A DNA stretch of 64,000 nt from CAVSCR01 sp963726575 (GTDB lineage: Bacteria; Actinomycetota; Actinomycetes; JAHEKZ01), in NCBI GenBank assembly GCA_963726575.1, contig CAVSCR010000003.1, positions 868,001-932,000 on the forward strand. The letters are read 5' to 3'. Both the position numbers and the translations under genes were made by a program. Below the pieces are notes generated by a model that was given only the letters and a program-made list of their open reading frames with translations, was not told the DNA's origin and searched no databases. Shown here piece after piece: positions 24,418 through 32,305 of this stretch. How positions within the stretch are numbered: position 1 is the first letter of the stretch; the number at the start of each line of letters is the position of its first letter.

Positions 24418-25094
24418 GGCTCGAACTTGTAGCCGAGCCCACGCAGCGTGACGATGTGCCGCGGGTTCGCGGGGTCCGGCTCGATCTTGGTGCGCAACCG
24501 CTTGACGTGCACGTCCAGGGTCTTGGTGTCACCCACGTAGTCAGAGCCCCACACACGGTCGATCAGCTGCATGCGCGTGAGGACGCGACCGGCGTTGCGC
24601 AGCAGCACCTCGAGCAGGTCGAACTCCTTCAGCGGCAGCTTGACCGGGGAGCCGTCGACGCTGACGAGGTGGCGCTCGACGTCCATCCGCACGGGCCCGA
24701 CCTGGAGCGTCGGCGGCACCAGGTCCTCCGGTTCACCGCCCCGGCGCAACACGGCTCGGATGCGCGCGACCAGCTCTCGCGACGAGAACGGCTTGGTGAC
24801 GTAGTCGTCGGCGCCGAGCTCGAGGCCCACCACCTTGTCGATCTCGCTGTCCTTGGCCGTCAACATGATCACCGGCACGCTGGAGCGCTGGCGGATCGTC
24901 CGGCACACCTCGGTGCCGGGGATCCCGGGCAGCATCAGGTCGAGCAGCACCAGGTCGGCGCCGTGTCGATCAAAGCTCTCCAGGGCGTCCGGGCCGTTGG
25001 TCGCGACCGTGACTTCGTAGCCCTCCTTGCGCAACATGTACGAGAGCGCGTCGCTGAAGGACTCCTCGTCCTCGACCACCAGCACACGTGTCAC
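24414..25094 (-). CDS. regX3: Response regulator RegX3 (OmpR/PhoB family)
   Basis: 226 residues. The receiver domain has the acidic pocket (VVEDEE), phospho-acceptor Asp52 in LVLLDLMLPG and the conserved Lys in DYVTKPFS. The winged-helix DNA-binding domain ends VKRLRTKIEPDPANP and TLRGLGYKFEP. In actinobacteria RegX3 (PhoP in streptomycetes) activates phosphate-starvation genes by binding PHO boxes. It starts 7 bp after the senX3 stop. A PHO-box-like array lies just upstream of the pair at 26269-26308, so autoregulation is likely. Confidence 0.92.
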   Translation of the reverse strand: MTRVLVVEDEESFSDALSYMLRKEGYEVTVATNGPDALESFDRHGADLVLLDLMLPGIPGTEVCRTIRQRSSVPVIMLTAKDSEIDKVVGLELGADDYVTKPFSSRELVARIRAVLRRGGEPEDLVPPTLQVGPVRMDVERHLVSVDGSPVKLPLKEFDLLEVLLRNAGRVLTRMQLIDRVWGSDYVGDTKTLDVHVKRLRTKIEPDPANPRHIVTLRGLGYKFEP

Positions 25095-25101
25095 TGCATC
25101 C

Positions 25102-26208
25102 TCACTGGATCCCCTGCTCGAGCTCGTGGTGGTCGGCCCGTTTGGACCGCTTCGTCGGTAGTCGCTTCACCGGCGCGAGCACCTCGTCGCGCGGCAGGCG
25201 CAACGTGAAGGTGGAGCCGGCGCCCTCACTGCTCCACACGCGAACATCGCCGCCGTGGTTGGCGGCGATGTGCTTGACGATCGACAGACCAAGACCGGTG
25301 CCGCCCGTGGCGCGCGAGCGCGCCGGGTCGACCCGGTAGAACCGCTCGAACACCCGCTCCAGGTCGCGCTCGGGAATCCCGATCCCCTGGTCGGCCACGC
25401 TGATCTCGATCGTGTCGTCGGCCTTGCCGACCGTCTTCACCGCGATCACGACCCGCGTCAGGTCGGGGCTGTAGTTGATGGCGTTGACGATCAGGTTGCG
25501 CAGCGCCGTTGCGAGCTGGTCGAGGTCGCCGACGAGGTGCAGGCCGTGTTGACCGCGGACCTCCAGGCGGATCCGACGCGCGTCGGCCTCGAGGTGCGTC
25601 CCGTCGACCGCGTCGGCCACGACGTCGTCGACCGAGACGATCATGCCGTCGCGAAGCGGGTCGTTGCCCTGCAGCCGCGACAACGCAATGAGGTCTTGCA
25701 CGAGCTGGCTCAGGCGTGTGGTCTCGTGCTGCATCCGGTTGGCGAACCGGCGTACGGAGTCGGGGTCGTCCGCGGACTCTTGCACCGCCTCGGCCAGAAG
25801 TGCCAGCGCGCCGACCGGGGTCTTGAGCTCGTGGCTGACGTTGGCGACGAAGTCGCGGCGCACGGCGTCGACGCGACGCACGGCGCTCTGGTCCTCGGCG
25901 ATCACGAGCACGAAGTCAGCCAGCGGGGCGATGCGCACCTCGAGGCTGAGCAGCTCGGTGCCGCGGTGGCTGCGGGGCACCTCGACGGCGATCTCGCGGC
26001 TGTGACCGTCCTGCAGCACCTGGCGAACGAGGATGTCGACCTGCGGCACCCGCAGCCGCTTGCCGCGGACGAGGCCGTAAGGAACGGTCGTGGTGCTGCG
26101 CTGCACCACCTTGCGATCCTCGTCGAGCACCACCCAGGCCGAGCGCAGGGCGGCGAGCACCGCGTCGGCGCCAGCGGGCAGGCCCGCCGAGCTGCGCTTG
26201 GTGGTCAC
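25102..26208 (-). CDS. senX3: Phosphate-sensing histidine kinase SenX3 without membrane segments
   Basis: 368 residues from GTG. The order is a PAS-like sensor region (15-105), HisKA with His126 in FVANVSHELKTPVGAL, and HATPase_c with NAINYSP, DQGIGIPERD and GTGLGLSI boxes. The C-terminus is basic. Mycobacterial SenX3 starts with two membrane helices; none is present here, and the frame upstream of the GTG also lacks hydrophobic segments. Either this protein is soluble and recruited by PhoU or transporter, or the true N-terminus was lost. It is divergent from phoU. Confidence 0.9.
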   Translation of the reverse strand: MTTKRSSAGLPAGADAVLAALRSAWVVLDEDRKVVQRSTTTVPYGLVRGKRLRVPQVDILVRQVLQDGHSREIAVEVPRSHRGTELLSLEVRIAPLADFVLVIAEDQSAVRRVDAVRRDFVANVSHELKTPVGALALLAEAVQESADDPDSVRRFANRMQHETTRLSQLVQDLIALSRLQGNDPLRDGMIVSVDDVVADAVDGTHLEADARRIRLEVRGQHGLHLVGDLDQLATALRNLIVNAINYSPDLTRVVIAVKTVGKADDTIEISVADQGIGIPERDLERVFERFYRVDPARSRATGGTGLGLSIVKHIAANHGGDVRVWSSEGAGSTFTLRLPRDEVLAPVKRLPTKRSKRADHHELEQGIQ

Positions 26209-26268
26209 CGGGCCAGGGTACGAGGCGAGCGTTCTTCGTTCACCCCGGAGCCGAAGGACCTGACCAGC

Positions 26269-26308
26269 GTTCGTTGGATGTTCACGCTCCATCCGACCGG
26301 AATTCACC
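26269..26308. promoter_or_regulatory. PHO box (RegX3/PhoP binding array)
   Basis: Four 7-bp units spaced exactly 11 bp apart: GTTCGTT, GTTCACG, ATCCGAC and ATTCACC, against the known actinobacterial unit GTTCACC. A further GTTCTTC-GTTCACC pair lies upstream at 26231-26244. It sits between divergent senX3 and phoU, as expected for phosphate control of both. Confidence 0.65.
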
Positions 26309-26350
26309 TGACCGTACGAGGCAGGACCGGGCGGCGCCTAGGCTGCTGGC

Positions 26351-27010
26351 ATGCGCGAGCAATACCACGAGCAGCTGGACGTCGTGCGGGGCGAGCTCGT
26401 CCTGATGACCGAGAAGGTCGCCAACGCGGTGGCCCGGGCGTCCAAGGCCCTGCTGGAGTCCGACCTGCAGGCGGCCGAGAGCGTGATCGCCAGCGATGTG
26501 GACGTCGATGAGCTGGCCGACCGCATCGAGAACGAGTGCCTCGAACTCATCGCCTTGCAGGCCCCCGTGGCCGGCGAGCTCCGGATCATGGTCGGCGCCC
26601 TTCGGATGAGCGCGACCCTGGAGCGCATGGGGGACCTGGCTGAGCATGTGGCGCAGATCGTGCGTCACCGCTATCCCGACCCGGTGGTCCCCGACCCGCT
26701 CGCGCCCAACATCCGCGAGATGGGCGACCTGGCGTCCCGGCTCGCCAACGAGCTGGGCGACATCATCGACAAGGTCGACGTGGAGCACGCCCTGCGGATC
26801 GAGCTCGAGGACGACCGCATGGACGAGCTGCACCGCGAGCTGTTGCTCACGATGCTGGCGCCGGACTGGACCTACGGCGTCGAGACGGCGATCGACTTGT
26901 CCATGGTCAACCGCTTCTACGAGCGGTTCGCCGACCACGCGGTGTCAGTGGCCCGCCGGATCGTGCACCAGGCCACCGGCCAGCGCGTGGAGCGCCTCGA
27001 GCAGAACTGA
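26351..27010 (+). CDS. phoU: Phosphate transport regulator PhoU
   Basis: 219 residues, all helical, with the two repeated three-helix bundles of PhoU. Metal-binding acidic motifs are visible in the first half (ATLERMGDLAEHV) and the second (MVNRFYERFADHAVSV). PhoU dampens SenX3-type kinase signalling when phosphate is plentiful and links it to the Pst transporter. Divergent from senX3-regX3 across a PHO box. No pst genes are in the window. Confidence 0.93.
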   Translation: MREQYHEQLDVVRGELVLMTEKVANAVARASKALLESDLQAAESVIASDVDVDELADRIENECLELIALQAPVAGELRIMVGALRMSATLERMGDLAEHVAQIVRHRYPDPVVPDPLAPNIREMGDLASRLANELGDIIDKVDVEHALRIELEDDRMDELHRELLLTMLAPDWTYGVETAIDLSMVNRFYERFADHAVSVARRIVHQATGQRVERLEQN

Positions 27011-27035
27011 GCGACTTCAGGTCACGAGCAGCGGG

Positions 27036-27776
27036 TCAACGTCCCTGGTTGGCAACCGCCTGCATTGCCGCCGCCGCGGCGGCGGCGTCGAGATACTCAC
27101 CCGGTGCGGTGGGGCACATCCGGTCGTCGAGGGAGTACACGAGCGGGATGCCGGTGGGGATGTTGAGTCCGGCGATGTCGGCGTCGGAGATGCCGTCGAG
27201 GTGCTTCACCAGAGCCCGGAGCGAGTTGCCGTGGGCCACCACCAGCACCACGCGGCCAGAAGCCAGGTCGGGCACGATCGCGTCGTACCAGTACGGCAGC
27301 ATCCGAACCACCACGTCGGCCAGGCACTCGCTGCGGGGCAGCAGCTCCGGTGGCAGCGACGCGTAGCGCGGGTCGTGAACCTGCGAGAACGGGTTGTCGT
27401 CGGCGATCGGCGGCGGCGGGGTGTCGTAGGAGCGGCGCCACAACAGGAACTGCTGCTCACCGAACTCCGCCAGCGTCTGCTTCTTGTCCTTGCCCTGCAA
27501 CGCTCCGTAGTGCCGCTCGTTGAGCCGCCAGCTGCGTCGCACCGGGATCCACGAGCGGTCCACGTCGTCGAGCGCGAGGTTCGCCGTGCGGATCGCCCGA
27601 CGCAGCACCGAGGTGTGCACGACGTCGGGCAGCACCGAGCTGTCGGCGAGGAGCCGACCACCGTGCGAGGCCTCCAAGGCCCCCTTCTCGGTGAGGTCGA
27701 CGTCGACCCAGCCGGTGAACAGGTTCTTGGCGTTCCAATCGCTCTCGCCGTGACGCAGGAGCACCAGAGTCGGCAT
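27036..27776 (-). CDS. gpmA: 2,3-bisphosphoglycerate-dependent phosphoglycerate mutase
   Basis: 246 residues. The catalytic His is in LVLLRHGESDWN and the second in VVAHGNSLRALVKHLDGIS; the family segment NLFTGWVDVDLTEKG and RRSWRLNERHYGALQGKDK are intact. It interconverts 3- and 2-phosphoglycerate in glycolysis. The C-terminus has a run of seven alanines (AAAAAAA) just before the end. It is convergent with phoU (25-bp gap). Gpm next to phoU and mshA is a conserved actinobacterial arrangement. Confidence 0.95.
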   Translation of the reverse strand: MPTLVLLRHGESDWNAKNLFTGWVDVDLTEKGALEASHGGRLLADSSVLPDVVHTSVLRRAIRTANLALDDVDRSWIPVRRSWRLNERHYGALQGKDKKQTLAEFGEQQFLLWRRSYDTPPPPIADDNPFSQVHDPRYASLPPELLPRSECLADVVVRMLPYWYDAIVPDLASGRVVLVVAHGNSLRALVKHLDGISDADIAGLNIPTGIPLVYSLDDRMCPTAPGEYLDAAAAAAAMQAVANQGR

Positions 27777-27820
27777 GACGTCAGCGTAGCCAGCGCTGAC
27801 GTGCCTGGAGGCGGAGGCGG

Positions 27821-28429
27821 CTAGGAGACGAGCAGCGCGATCCCCATCGCGAGCGTCGGCAGGAACACCGTGAACGGTGGCATGTCGCCGGTGAGGTAGA
27901 GGAGCCCGATCATGGCCACGGCGAACGCGGCGACCAGCCATCCGAGCAGGGCGGCGAACAGGCCGCCGACCCCCGCGGCGACGCCGATCACCGCCAGGCC
28001 GACGAAGGCCAACACGATGAACGTCTGGAACAGCCCCCCGGTGAGCCGGTCGAGCGGCTCGCTCGCGCGATCGAGCTGACCGGTGGCCACGTACTGCTGC
28101 GCCGACCACGCCTGCACGGTCAACCGGTGGACGCAGGTGATGACCCAGATCACGGTGGCGATGGCGAAGGTGACGGCGCCGGCGAGCGCGTAGCCGCGCG
28201 CCTCGAGGTCGGGCACGAGCGGGGCCAGCAGCACCAGACCAGGAGTCGTGACCACCCCCGCGGCGATGAACAGGACGCTGGTGGTGACCCAGGCGCGGGG
28301 ATGACGGCCGACGATCGCGAGAAACGTCTCCTGCGGCGCACTCCACGCTCTGGCCAGCACCGGGTTGGCGGCTCCGACCAGGAACAGCACAGAACCGCCG
28401 ACGAGCAGCCATCCGGTGAGGTCTCGCAC
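27821..28429 (-). CDS. Multi-spanning membrane protein
   Basis: 202 residues from GTG, 5 bases after GGAGGGAACA is the ribosome site. Six hydrophobic segments can be counted, from LLVGGSVLFLVGAA through LFAALLGWLVAAFAVAM to FLPTLAMGIALLVS. The only polar loop of note is VHRLTVQAWSAQQYVATGQL. No family recognised. Transcribed toward gpmA, 44 bp upstream of it. Confidence 0.75.
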   Translation of the reverse strand: MRDLTGWLLVGGSVLFLVGAANPVLARAWSAPQETFLAIVGRHPRAWVTTSVLFIAAGVVTTPGLVLLAPLVPDLEARGYALAGAVTFAIATVIWVITCVHRLTVQAWSAQQYVATGQLDRASEPLDRLTGGLFQTFIVLAFVGLAVIGVAAGVGGLFAALLGWLVAAFAVAMIGLLYLTGDMPPFTVFLPTLAMGIALLVS

Positions 28430-28474
28430 TGTTCCCTCCTGCCTGGCACGATCAGCTGGAACCATAGGAGCCAC

Positions 28475-29098
28475 ATGGGTCTGTACAGCGACCAGGTCGT
28501 GCCGCGCCTGTTGAACGTCGCCTGCGGCATGAAGAGCGAACGTCCCCATCGTGAGCGAGTCTGCCGTGGACTGCGTGGTGATGTCGTCGAGATCGGCTTC
28601 GGTTCCGGGCTCAACTGCGACTTCTACCCCGACACGGTGACCAAGGTGACGGCCGTGGAACCTTCCGACGTCGGCTGGCACATCGCCCGTAAGCGGGTGC
28701 AGCAGGTGCAGGTGCGGTTGCCGGTGGAGCGAGCCGGGCTCGACGGACAGTCGCTGCCGTTCGCCGACGACAGCTTCGACACCGCCTTGTCGACGTGGAC
28801 CTTGTGCACGATCCCGGACGCGTCGGCCGCGTTGAGCGAACTGCGACGCGTGCTGCGCCCCGGGGCGAGCCTGCACTTCGTCGAGCACGGGCTGGCGCCG
28901 GACGAGTCGGTACGACGGTTCCAGCGGCGCGTCGAGCCCGTGCACAAACGACTGTTCGGGGGCTGCCACGTGACTCGGCCGATCGCCGACCTGGTGTCAG
29001 CAGCGGGGTTCCGGATCACTGAGCTCGACGTCTTCTACGAAGCCAAGGCACCCAAGTACGGCGGCGCCTACTCGCTGGGGGTCGCCTTGTCGCCGTGA
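28475..29098 (+). CDS. Class I SAM-dependent methyltransferase
   Basis: 207 residues from the ATG after TAGGAG. The Rossmann-fold motif I is VVEIGFGSGLNCDFY, followed by VTAVEPS (acidic end of strand 2), LPFADDSFDTALSTWTLC (motif around strand 4) and ALSELRRVLRPGASLHFVEH, typical of the UbiE/Methyltransf_11 group. Substrate unknown. The last 31 bases overlap the convergent YbjN-domain gene. Confidence 0.88.
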   Translation: MGLYSDQVVPRLLNVACGMKSERPHRERVCRGLRGDVVEIGFGSGLNCDFYPDTVTKVTAVEPSDVGWHIARKRVQQVQVRLPVERAGLDGQSLPFADDSFDTALSTWTLCTIPDASAALSELRRVLRPGASLHFVEHGLAPDESVRRFQRRVEPVHKRLFGGCHVTRPIADLVSAAGFRITELDVFYEAKAPKYGGAYSLGVALSP

Positions 29099-29640
29099 CG
29101 CTTCGGCGTCGAGTCGTCGGGTTGGTCGATGAGGTGGGTGAACGCTGCCAGGTTGGCCAGCGACTCGCCCCTGGACACTCGCCAGGCCCACTCACGACGG
29201 ATGCTCGAGGCGAATCCCATCTCGAGCAACGTGTTGAACGACGTGTCGGCGGTCTCGAGGACACGTCCGAGCAGCGCGTCGAGCCCGTCTGGCGTCACTG
29301 CGTCAAGAGACACCTGGCTGACGAGGTACACATCGCCCAACGGGTCGATCCCGAATGCGATGCCGGGGTGCTTGGCGTTGTGCTGCAACAGCCATCGGTA
29401 GCAGTTCTCGAGGTTCTCGTCGGGGTGACGCACCACGAACGCGTTGACCGTCAGGCTGTGCGCGCCGATGACGAGCGACACGGTGGTACGCAGCTTGCGC
29501 TCGCCCGGCAGCACCGCAACGAACGTGTCGGCGTTGGGTTGCTCGAAGTCGACGCCGAGGTCGGTGAGCGTCGCGGTGATGATGGATCCGACGCGCACGT
29601 CCGGCGCAGACGCCTCGTCAGGCGCTGACGACGGCGGCAT
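29068..29640 (-). CDS. YbjN domain-containing protein
   Basis: 190 residues. YbjN fold (secretion-chaperone-like) seen in ITATLTDLGVDFEQPN, KLRTTVSLVIGAHSLTVNAF, then NCYRWLLQHNAKHPGIAFGI and YLVSQVSLDAVTPDGLDALL. This protein is regularly next to mshA in actinobacteria, and here it overlaps the mshA 3' end by 23 bp on the same strand, so they are co-transcribed. Its biochemical role is not established; a regulatory or chaperone part in mycothiol metabolism is only a guess. Confidence 0.85.
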   Translation of the reverse strand: MPPSSAPDEASAPDVRVGSIITATLTDLGVDFEQPNADTFVAVLPGERKLRTTVSLVIGAHSLTVNAFVVRHPDENLENCYRWLLQHNAKHPGIAFGIDPLGDVYLVSQVSLDAVTPDGLDALLGRVLETADTSFNTLLEMGFASSIRREWAWRVSRGESLANLAAFTHLIDQPDDSTPKRHGDKATPSE

Positions 29641-30907
29641 CGCGGACCTCGAGCAGCGCGTCGGTGTAGACCTCGAGCGTCGCCTGGGCGGTCTGCTGCC
29701 ACCCGAACTGACGCGCGTGGGTCAGCGCGCCGCGTCCGAGCACTTCCCGATGCCGCGGCTGATCGTGCAGGTCGCGCAGCACGGCGGCGTATGCGCGGGG
29801 GTCGTGTCCGGCGACGAGGATGCCGGACTCGGAGTCGGAGACTGCAGTGGTGAGCCCACCGACGGCGGCAGCCACCACAGGGGTACCGCAGGCCTGCGAC
29901 TCGACGGCCACCAGCCCGAACGACTCGTTGTAGCTCGGCACCACGGTGACGTCGGCCGCGCAGTACCAGCGGCGCAGCTGGGCCTGGGGTGCCGGCGGCG
30001 CGAAGTGGACGAGGTCGGCGATGCCGAGATCGGTGGCGAGCTTCTCGAGCAGCTCGGGGTGTTCCAGTCCGGACCCGCTGGGGCCGCCGACGATCGCCAC
30101 GACGACGGTGCGCCGCAGCGACGGGTCGGCGCGCACCATCTCAGCGACGGCGCGCAGCAGCACGTCAGGCGCCTTCAGCGGCTGGATCCGTCCGACGAAC
30201 AGCAGCACGTAGGCGTCGTCGGCCAGGCCGAGGTCGTGCCGGGCCCTGGCGCGGTCGCCGGGGCGGAACAGCTCGAGGTCGACGCCGGGCGCGACCGTGG
30301 CGACCTTGGCGGGGTCGGCGCCGTAGAGGTCGATGAGCTGGCGGGCCTCTTCGTCGGTGTTGGCGATGAGCCGGTCGGCGGTCTCGACGACCTGGGTCTC
30401 GCCGAGGACGCGCGCCATGGGCTCGGGGCTGTCGCCGTCGGCGAGCAGGCTGTTCTTGACCTTGGCCATCGTGTGCATCGAGTGGACCAGTGGGACGCCC
30501 CAGCGACCGGTGGCCACCGCGGCCGCCTGCCCGCTGAGCCAGTAGTGGGAGTGGACCAGGTCGAAGTAGCCGGGGTCGCGGGCCGCCTCGACCCGCAGGA
30601 CGCCGGCGGTGAAGGAGCAGAGCAGACCGGGCAGGTCTTCCTTGCGCAGGCCCTCGAACGGGCCGGCGACCACGTTGCGGACGGTGACGCCGGGCGTCAG
30701 CTCGACCGAGGGCGGCAGATCACCGGAGGTGGCCCTGGTGAAGATCTCCACCTCGACGCCGAGGTCGGCCAGCCGCTTGGCGGTCTCCACGATGTAGACG
30801 TTCATGCCCCCGGCGTCGCCGGTACCCGGCTGGTCCAGCGGAGAGGTGTGGACGCTCAGCGTGGCGACGCGGCGGGGTGGGAAGCGTCGCACCGGGCGAG
30901 TGGCCAC
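29618..30907 (-). CDS. mshA: D-inositol-3-phosphate glycosyltransferase (mycothiol synthesis)
   Basis: 429 residues from GTG, 5 bases after GGGAGGT. It makes GlcNAc-Ins-P from UDP-GlcNAc and inositol phosphate, the first step of mycothiol synthesis. GT4 family features: SPLDQPGTGDAGGMNVYI near the N-terminus, HSHYWLSGQA and PLVHSMHTMAKVKN, and the C-terminal nucleotide site FVGRIQPLKAPDVLL and PSYNESFGLVAVESQACGTP. It is followed by the overlapping YbjN gene. No other msh gene is nearby. Confidence 0.93.
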   Translation of the reverse strand: MATRPVRRFPPRRVATLSVHTSPLDQPGTGDAGGMNVYIVETAKRLADLGVEVEIFTRATSGDLPPSVELTPGVTVRNVVAGPFEGLRKEDLPGLLCSFTAGVLRVEAARDPGYFDLVHSHYWLSGQAAAVATGRWGVPLVHSMHTMAKVKNSLLADGDSPEPMARVLGETQVVETADRLIANTDEEARQLIDLYGADPAKVATVAPGVDLELFRPGDRARARHDLGLADDAYVLLFVGRIQPLKAPDVLLRAVAEMVRADPSLRRTVVVAIVGGPSGSGLEHPELLEKLATDLGIADLVHFAPPAPQAQLRRWYCAADVTVVPSYNESFGLVAVESQACGTPVVAAAVGGLTTAVSDSESGILVAGHDPRAYAAVLRDLHDQPRHREVLGRGALTHARQFGWQQTAQATLEVYTDALLEVRDAAVVSA

Positions 30908-31058
30908 GGGCGACCTCCCAGACGTTGCGAACGGTGACGATGCGAACCGAGCGGGCTGAGCCCGGCTGGGACCAGACCCCCGGCCCCAAGGGGCGAACCG
31001 CCGCCGATCCTCCTTCATTCCCGGGCCCTCCGCACCCCGGTCGCGCTGCGCTCGAACC

Positions 31059-31124
31059 CGGGGAGCAATGCGGCATTGCCTTCGCAAGAACAGAAGCAAT
31101 GCGGCGTTGCTCCTGTTCTTGCAG
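31059..31124 (+). repeat. Palindromic repeat B, copy 1
   Basis: Two linked hairpins: a small one around GCAATGCGGCATTGC and a larger one with arms GCAAGAACAG (31084-31093) and CTGTTCTTGC (31113-31122). It lies just past the macrodomain stop (31142, minus strand) and upstream of mshA. The second copy at 32220-32284 is inverted. It may terminate the macrodomain transcript. Confidence 0.75.
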
Positions 31125-31141
31125 GACTCTTCCTGGGGTCA

Positions 31142-31648
31142 TCAGCCCTCGTCGCCCCTCGCCGCTGCCTGGAAGGCGGCCAGCGCGGGGTCACTGAACA
31201 GGACGAATCGGACATCCGCCACCTGCGTCGACGCCCCCAGCACCGCCTGGACGGCGAGGCGCGCGGCGTCGTTCAGGGGCCATCCGTAGGCACCGGCCGA
31301 GATCGCCGGGAACGCGATGCTGGCGACGCCGAGGTCGTCCGCGACCCTCAGGGCGTTCGTGTAGCACGAGGTGAGGAGGTCGCTGCGATCCTGCGTCTCC
31401 GACCAGATCGGGCCGACGCAGTGGATCACCCACCTTGCCGGCAGATCTCCGGCCGTCGTCCAGCCGGCCTGACCGGTCGGCAGACCTCTGGGGAAGCGCT
31501 TGACGCAGTCGGAGAGGATCGCCGGACCCCCACGCCGGTGGATCGCACCGTCCACCCCGCCACCTCCGCGCATGGCCTCGTTGGCCGCGTTCACGATCGC
31601 GTCGACGCGCTGCTCGGTCAGGTCACCGCGCACGATGGTGAGCTCCAT
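31142..31648 (-). CDS. Macrodomain (ADP-ribose-binding/hydrolase) protein
   Basis: 168 residues. A stand-alone macrodomain: VDAIVNAANEAMRGGGGVDG, then AIHRRGG and FPAISAGAYGWP, which form the ADP-ribose pocket. The Asn pair and the GGGGVDGAIH loop match the MacroD/YmdB type, which removes mono-ADP-ribose or O-acetyl-ADP-ribose. Divergent (14-bp gap between starts) from a GNAT acetyltransferase, and both genes are bracketed by inverted copies of repeat B. Confidence 0.92.
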   Translation of the reverse strand: MELTIVRGDLTEQRVDAIVNAANEAMRGGGGVDGAIHRRGGPAILSDCVKRFPRGLPTGQAGWTTAGDLPARWVIHCVGPIWSETQDRSDLLTSCYTNALRVADDLGVASIAFPAISAGAYGWPLNDAARLAVQAVLGASTQVADVRFVLFSDPALAAFQAAARGDEG

Positions 31649-31662
31649 GCCGCCATGATGGC

Positions 31663-32205
31663 GTGGTGGAGTTCCGAACGAATCGGCTGCTGCTGCGCCC
31701 CTGGCACGCGGACGACGAGCGCGAGGTCGAGCGGGGCTTCGACATCTACCGACGACTCGAGGTGGCCCGCTGGCTCGGTGCGAAGCCGGACCCGTGGCCT
31801 GATCTCCAGGAAGCTCGCCGGCGGCTCGGTCGTTGGAGCGAGTACGGCGAGGCCCACCCGGGCTACGGCTTGTGGGCGGTGGTGCCCGACGGCGTCGATG
31901 TGCCAGCCGGGACCGTGTTGCTGATGCCGTTGCACGACGGGGACGAGCAACCGACGGGTCACGTCGAAGTCGGCTGGCACTTCCACCCCGACGCGTGGGG
32001 CAACGGCTATGCCACCGAGGCCGCACAGGCGCTGTTAGACCACGCCTGGGACATGGGGTTGCCAGTGGTCGAGGCGATCGCGTTGGCGGACAACACGGCG
32101 TCGATCAAGGTGATGGAGCGCCTCGGCATGGGGTTCGAAGGGCCGACGGACCAGTGGTACGGGACGACCTTCCTGTGGTACCGCATCGAGCGTCCGTCCG
32201 GATGA
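31663..32205 (+). CDS. GNAT acetyltransferase (RimJ/RimL type)
   Basis: 180 residues from GTG. N-terminal FRTNRLLLRPWHADD and the acetyl-CoA motif A region GWHFHPDAWGNGYATEAA (R/Q-x-x-G-x-G/A type, here WGNGYAT) plus AIALADNTASIKVMERLGM are characteristic of the RimJ/RimL branch. These acetylate N-termini or small molecules. Substrate unknown. The start lies 14 bp from the divergent macrodomain start, so the two may be jointly regulated. Confidence 0.9.
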   Translation: MVEFRTNRLLLRPWHADDEREVERGFDIYRRLEVARWLGAKPDPWPDLQEARRRLGRWSEYGEAHPGYGLWAVVPDGVDVPAGTVLLMPLHDGDEQPTGHVEVGWHFHPDAWGNGYATEAAQALLDHAWDMGLPVVEAIALADNTASIKVMERLGMGFEGPTDQWYGTTFLWYRIERPSG

Positions 32206-32219
32206 CCCCCGGAAACGTT

Positions 32220-32284
32220 CTGTAAGAACAGGAGCAATGCCGCATTGCTCCTGTTCTTGCGGAAGCAACGCCGCGTTGCTCCCG
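32220..32284 (-). repeat. Palindromic repeat B, copy 2, bidirectional terminator candidate
   Basis: A perfect 17-bp stem (AAGAACAGGAGCAATGC and its complement, one central base) at 32224-32258, then a second 8-bp stem around CGCGTTGCT. It lies between the convergent GNAT and AlaX-type stops. The reverse complement aligns with copy 1 over about 65 bp with few changes, so the pair forms inverted repeats about 1.1 kb apart. Confidence 0.85.
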
Positions 32285-32305
32285 AGTGTGGGATCGCTCG
32301 GGAGA

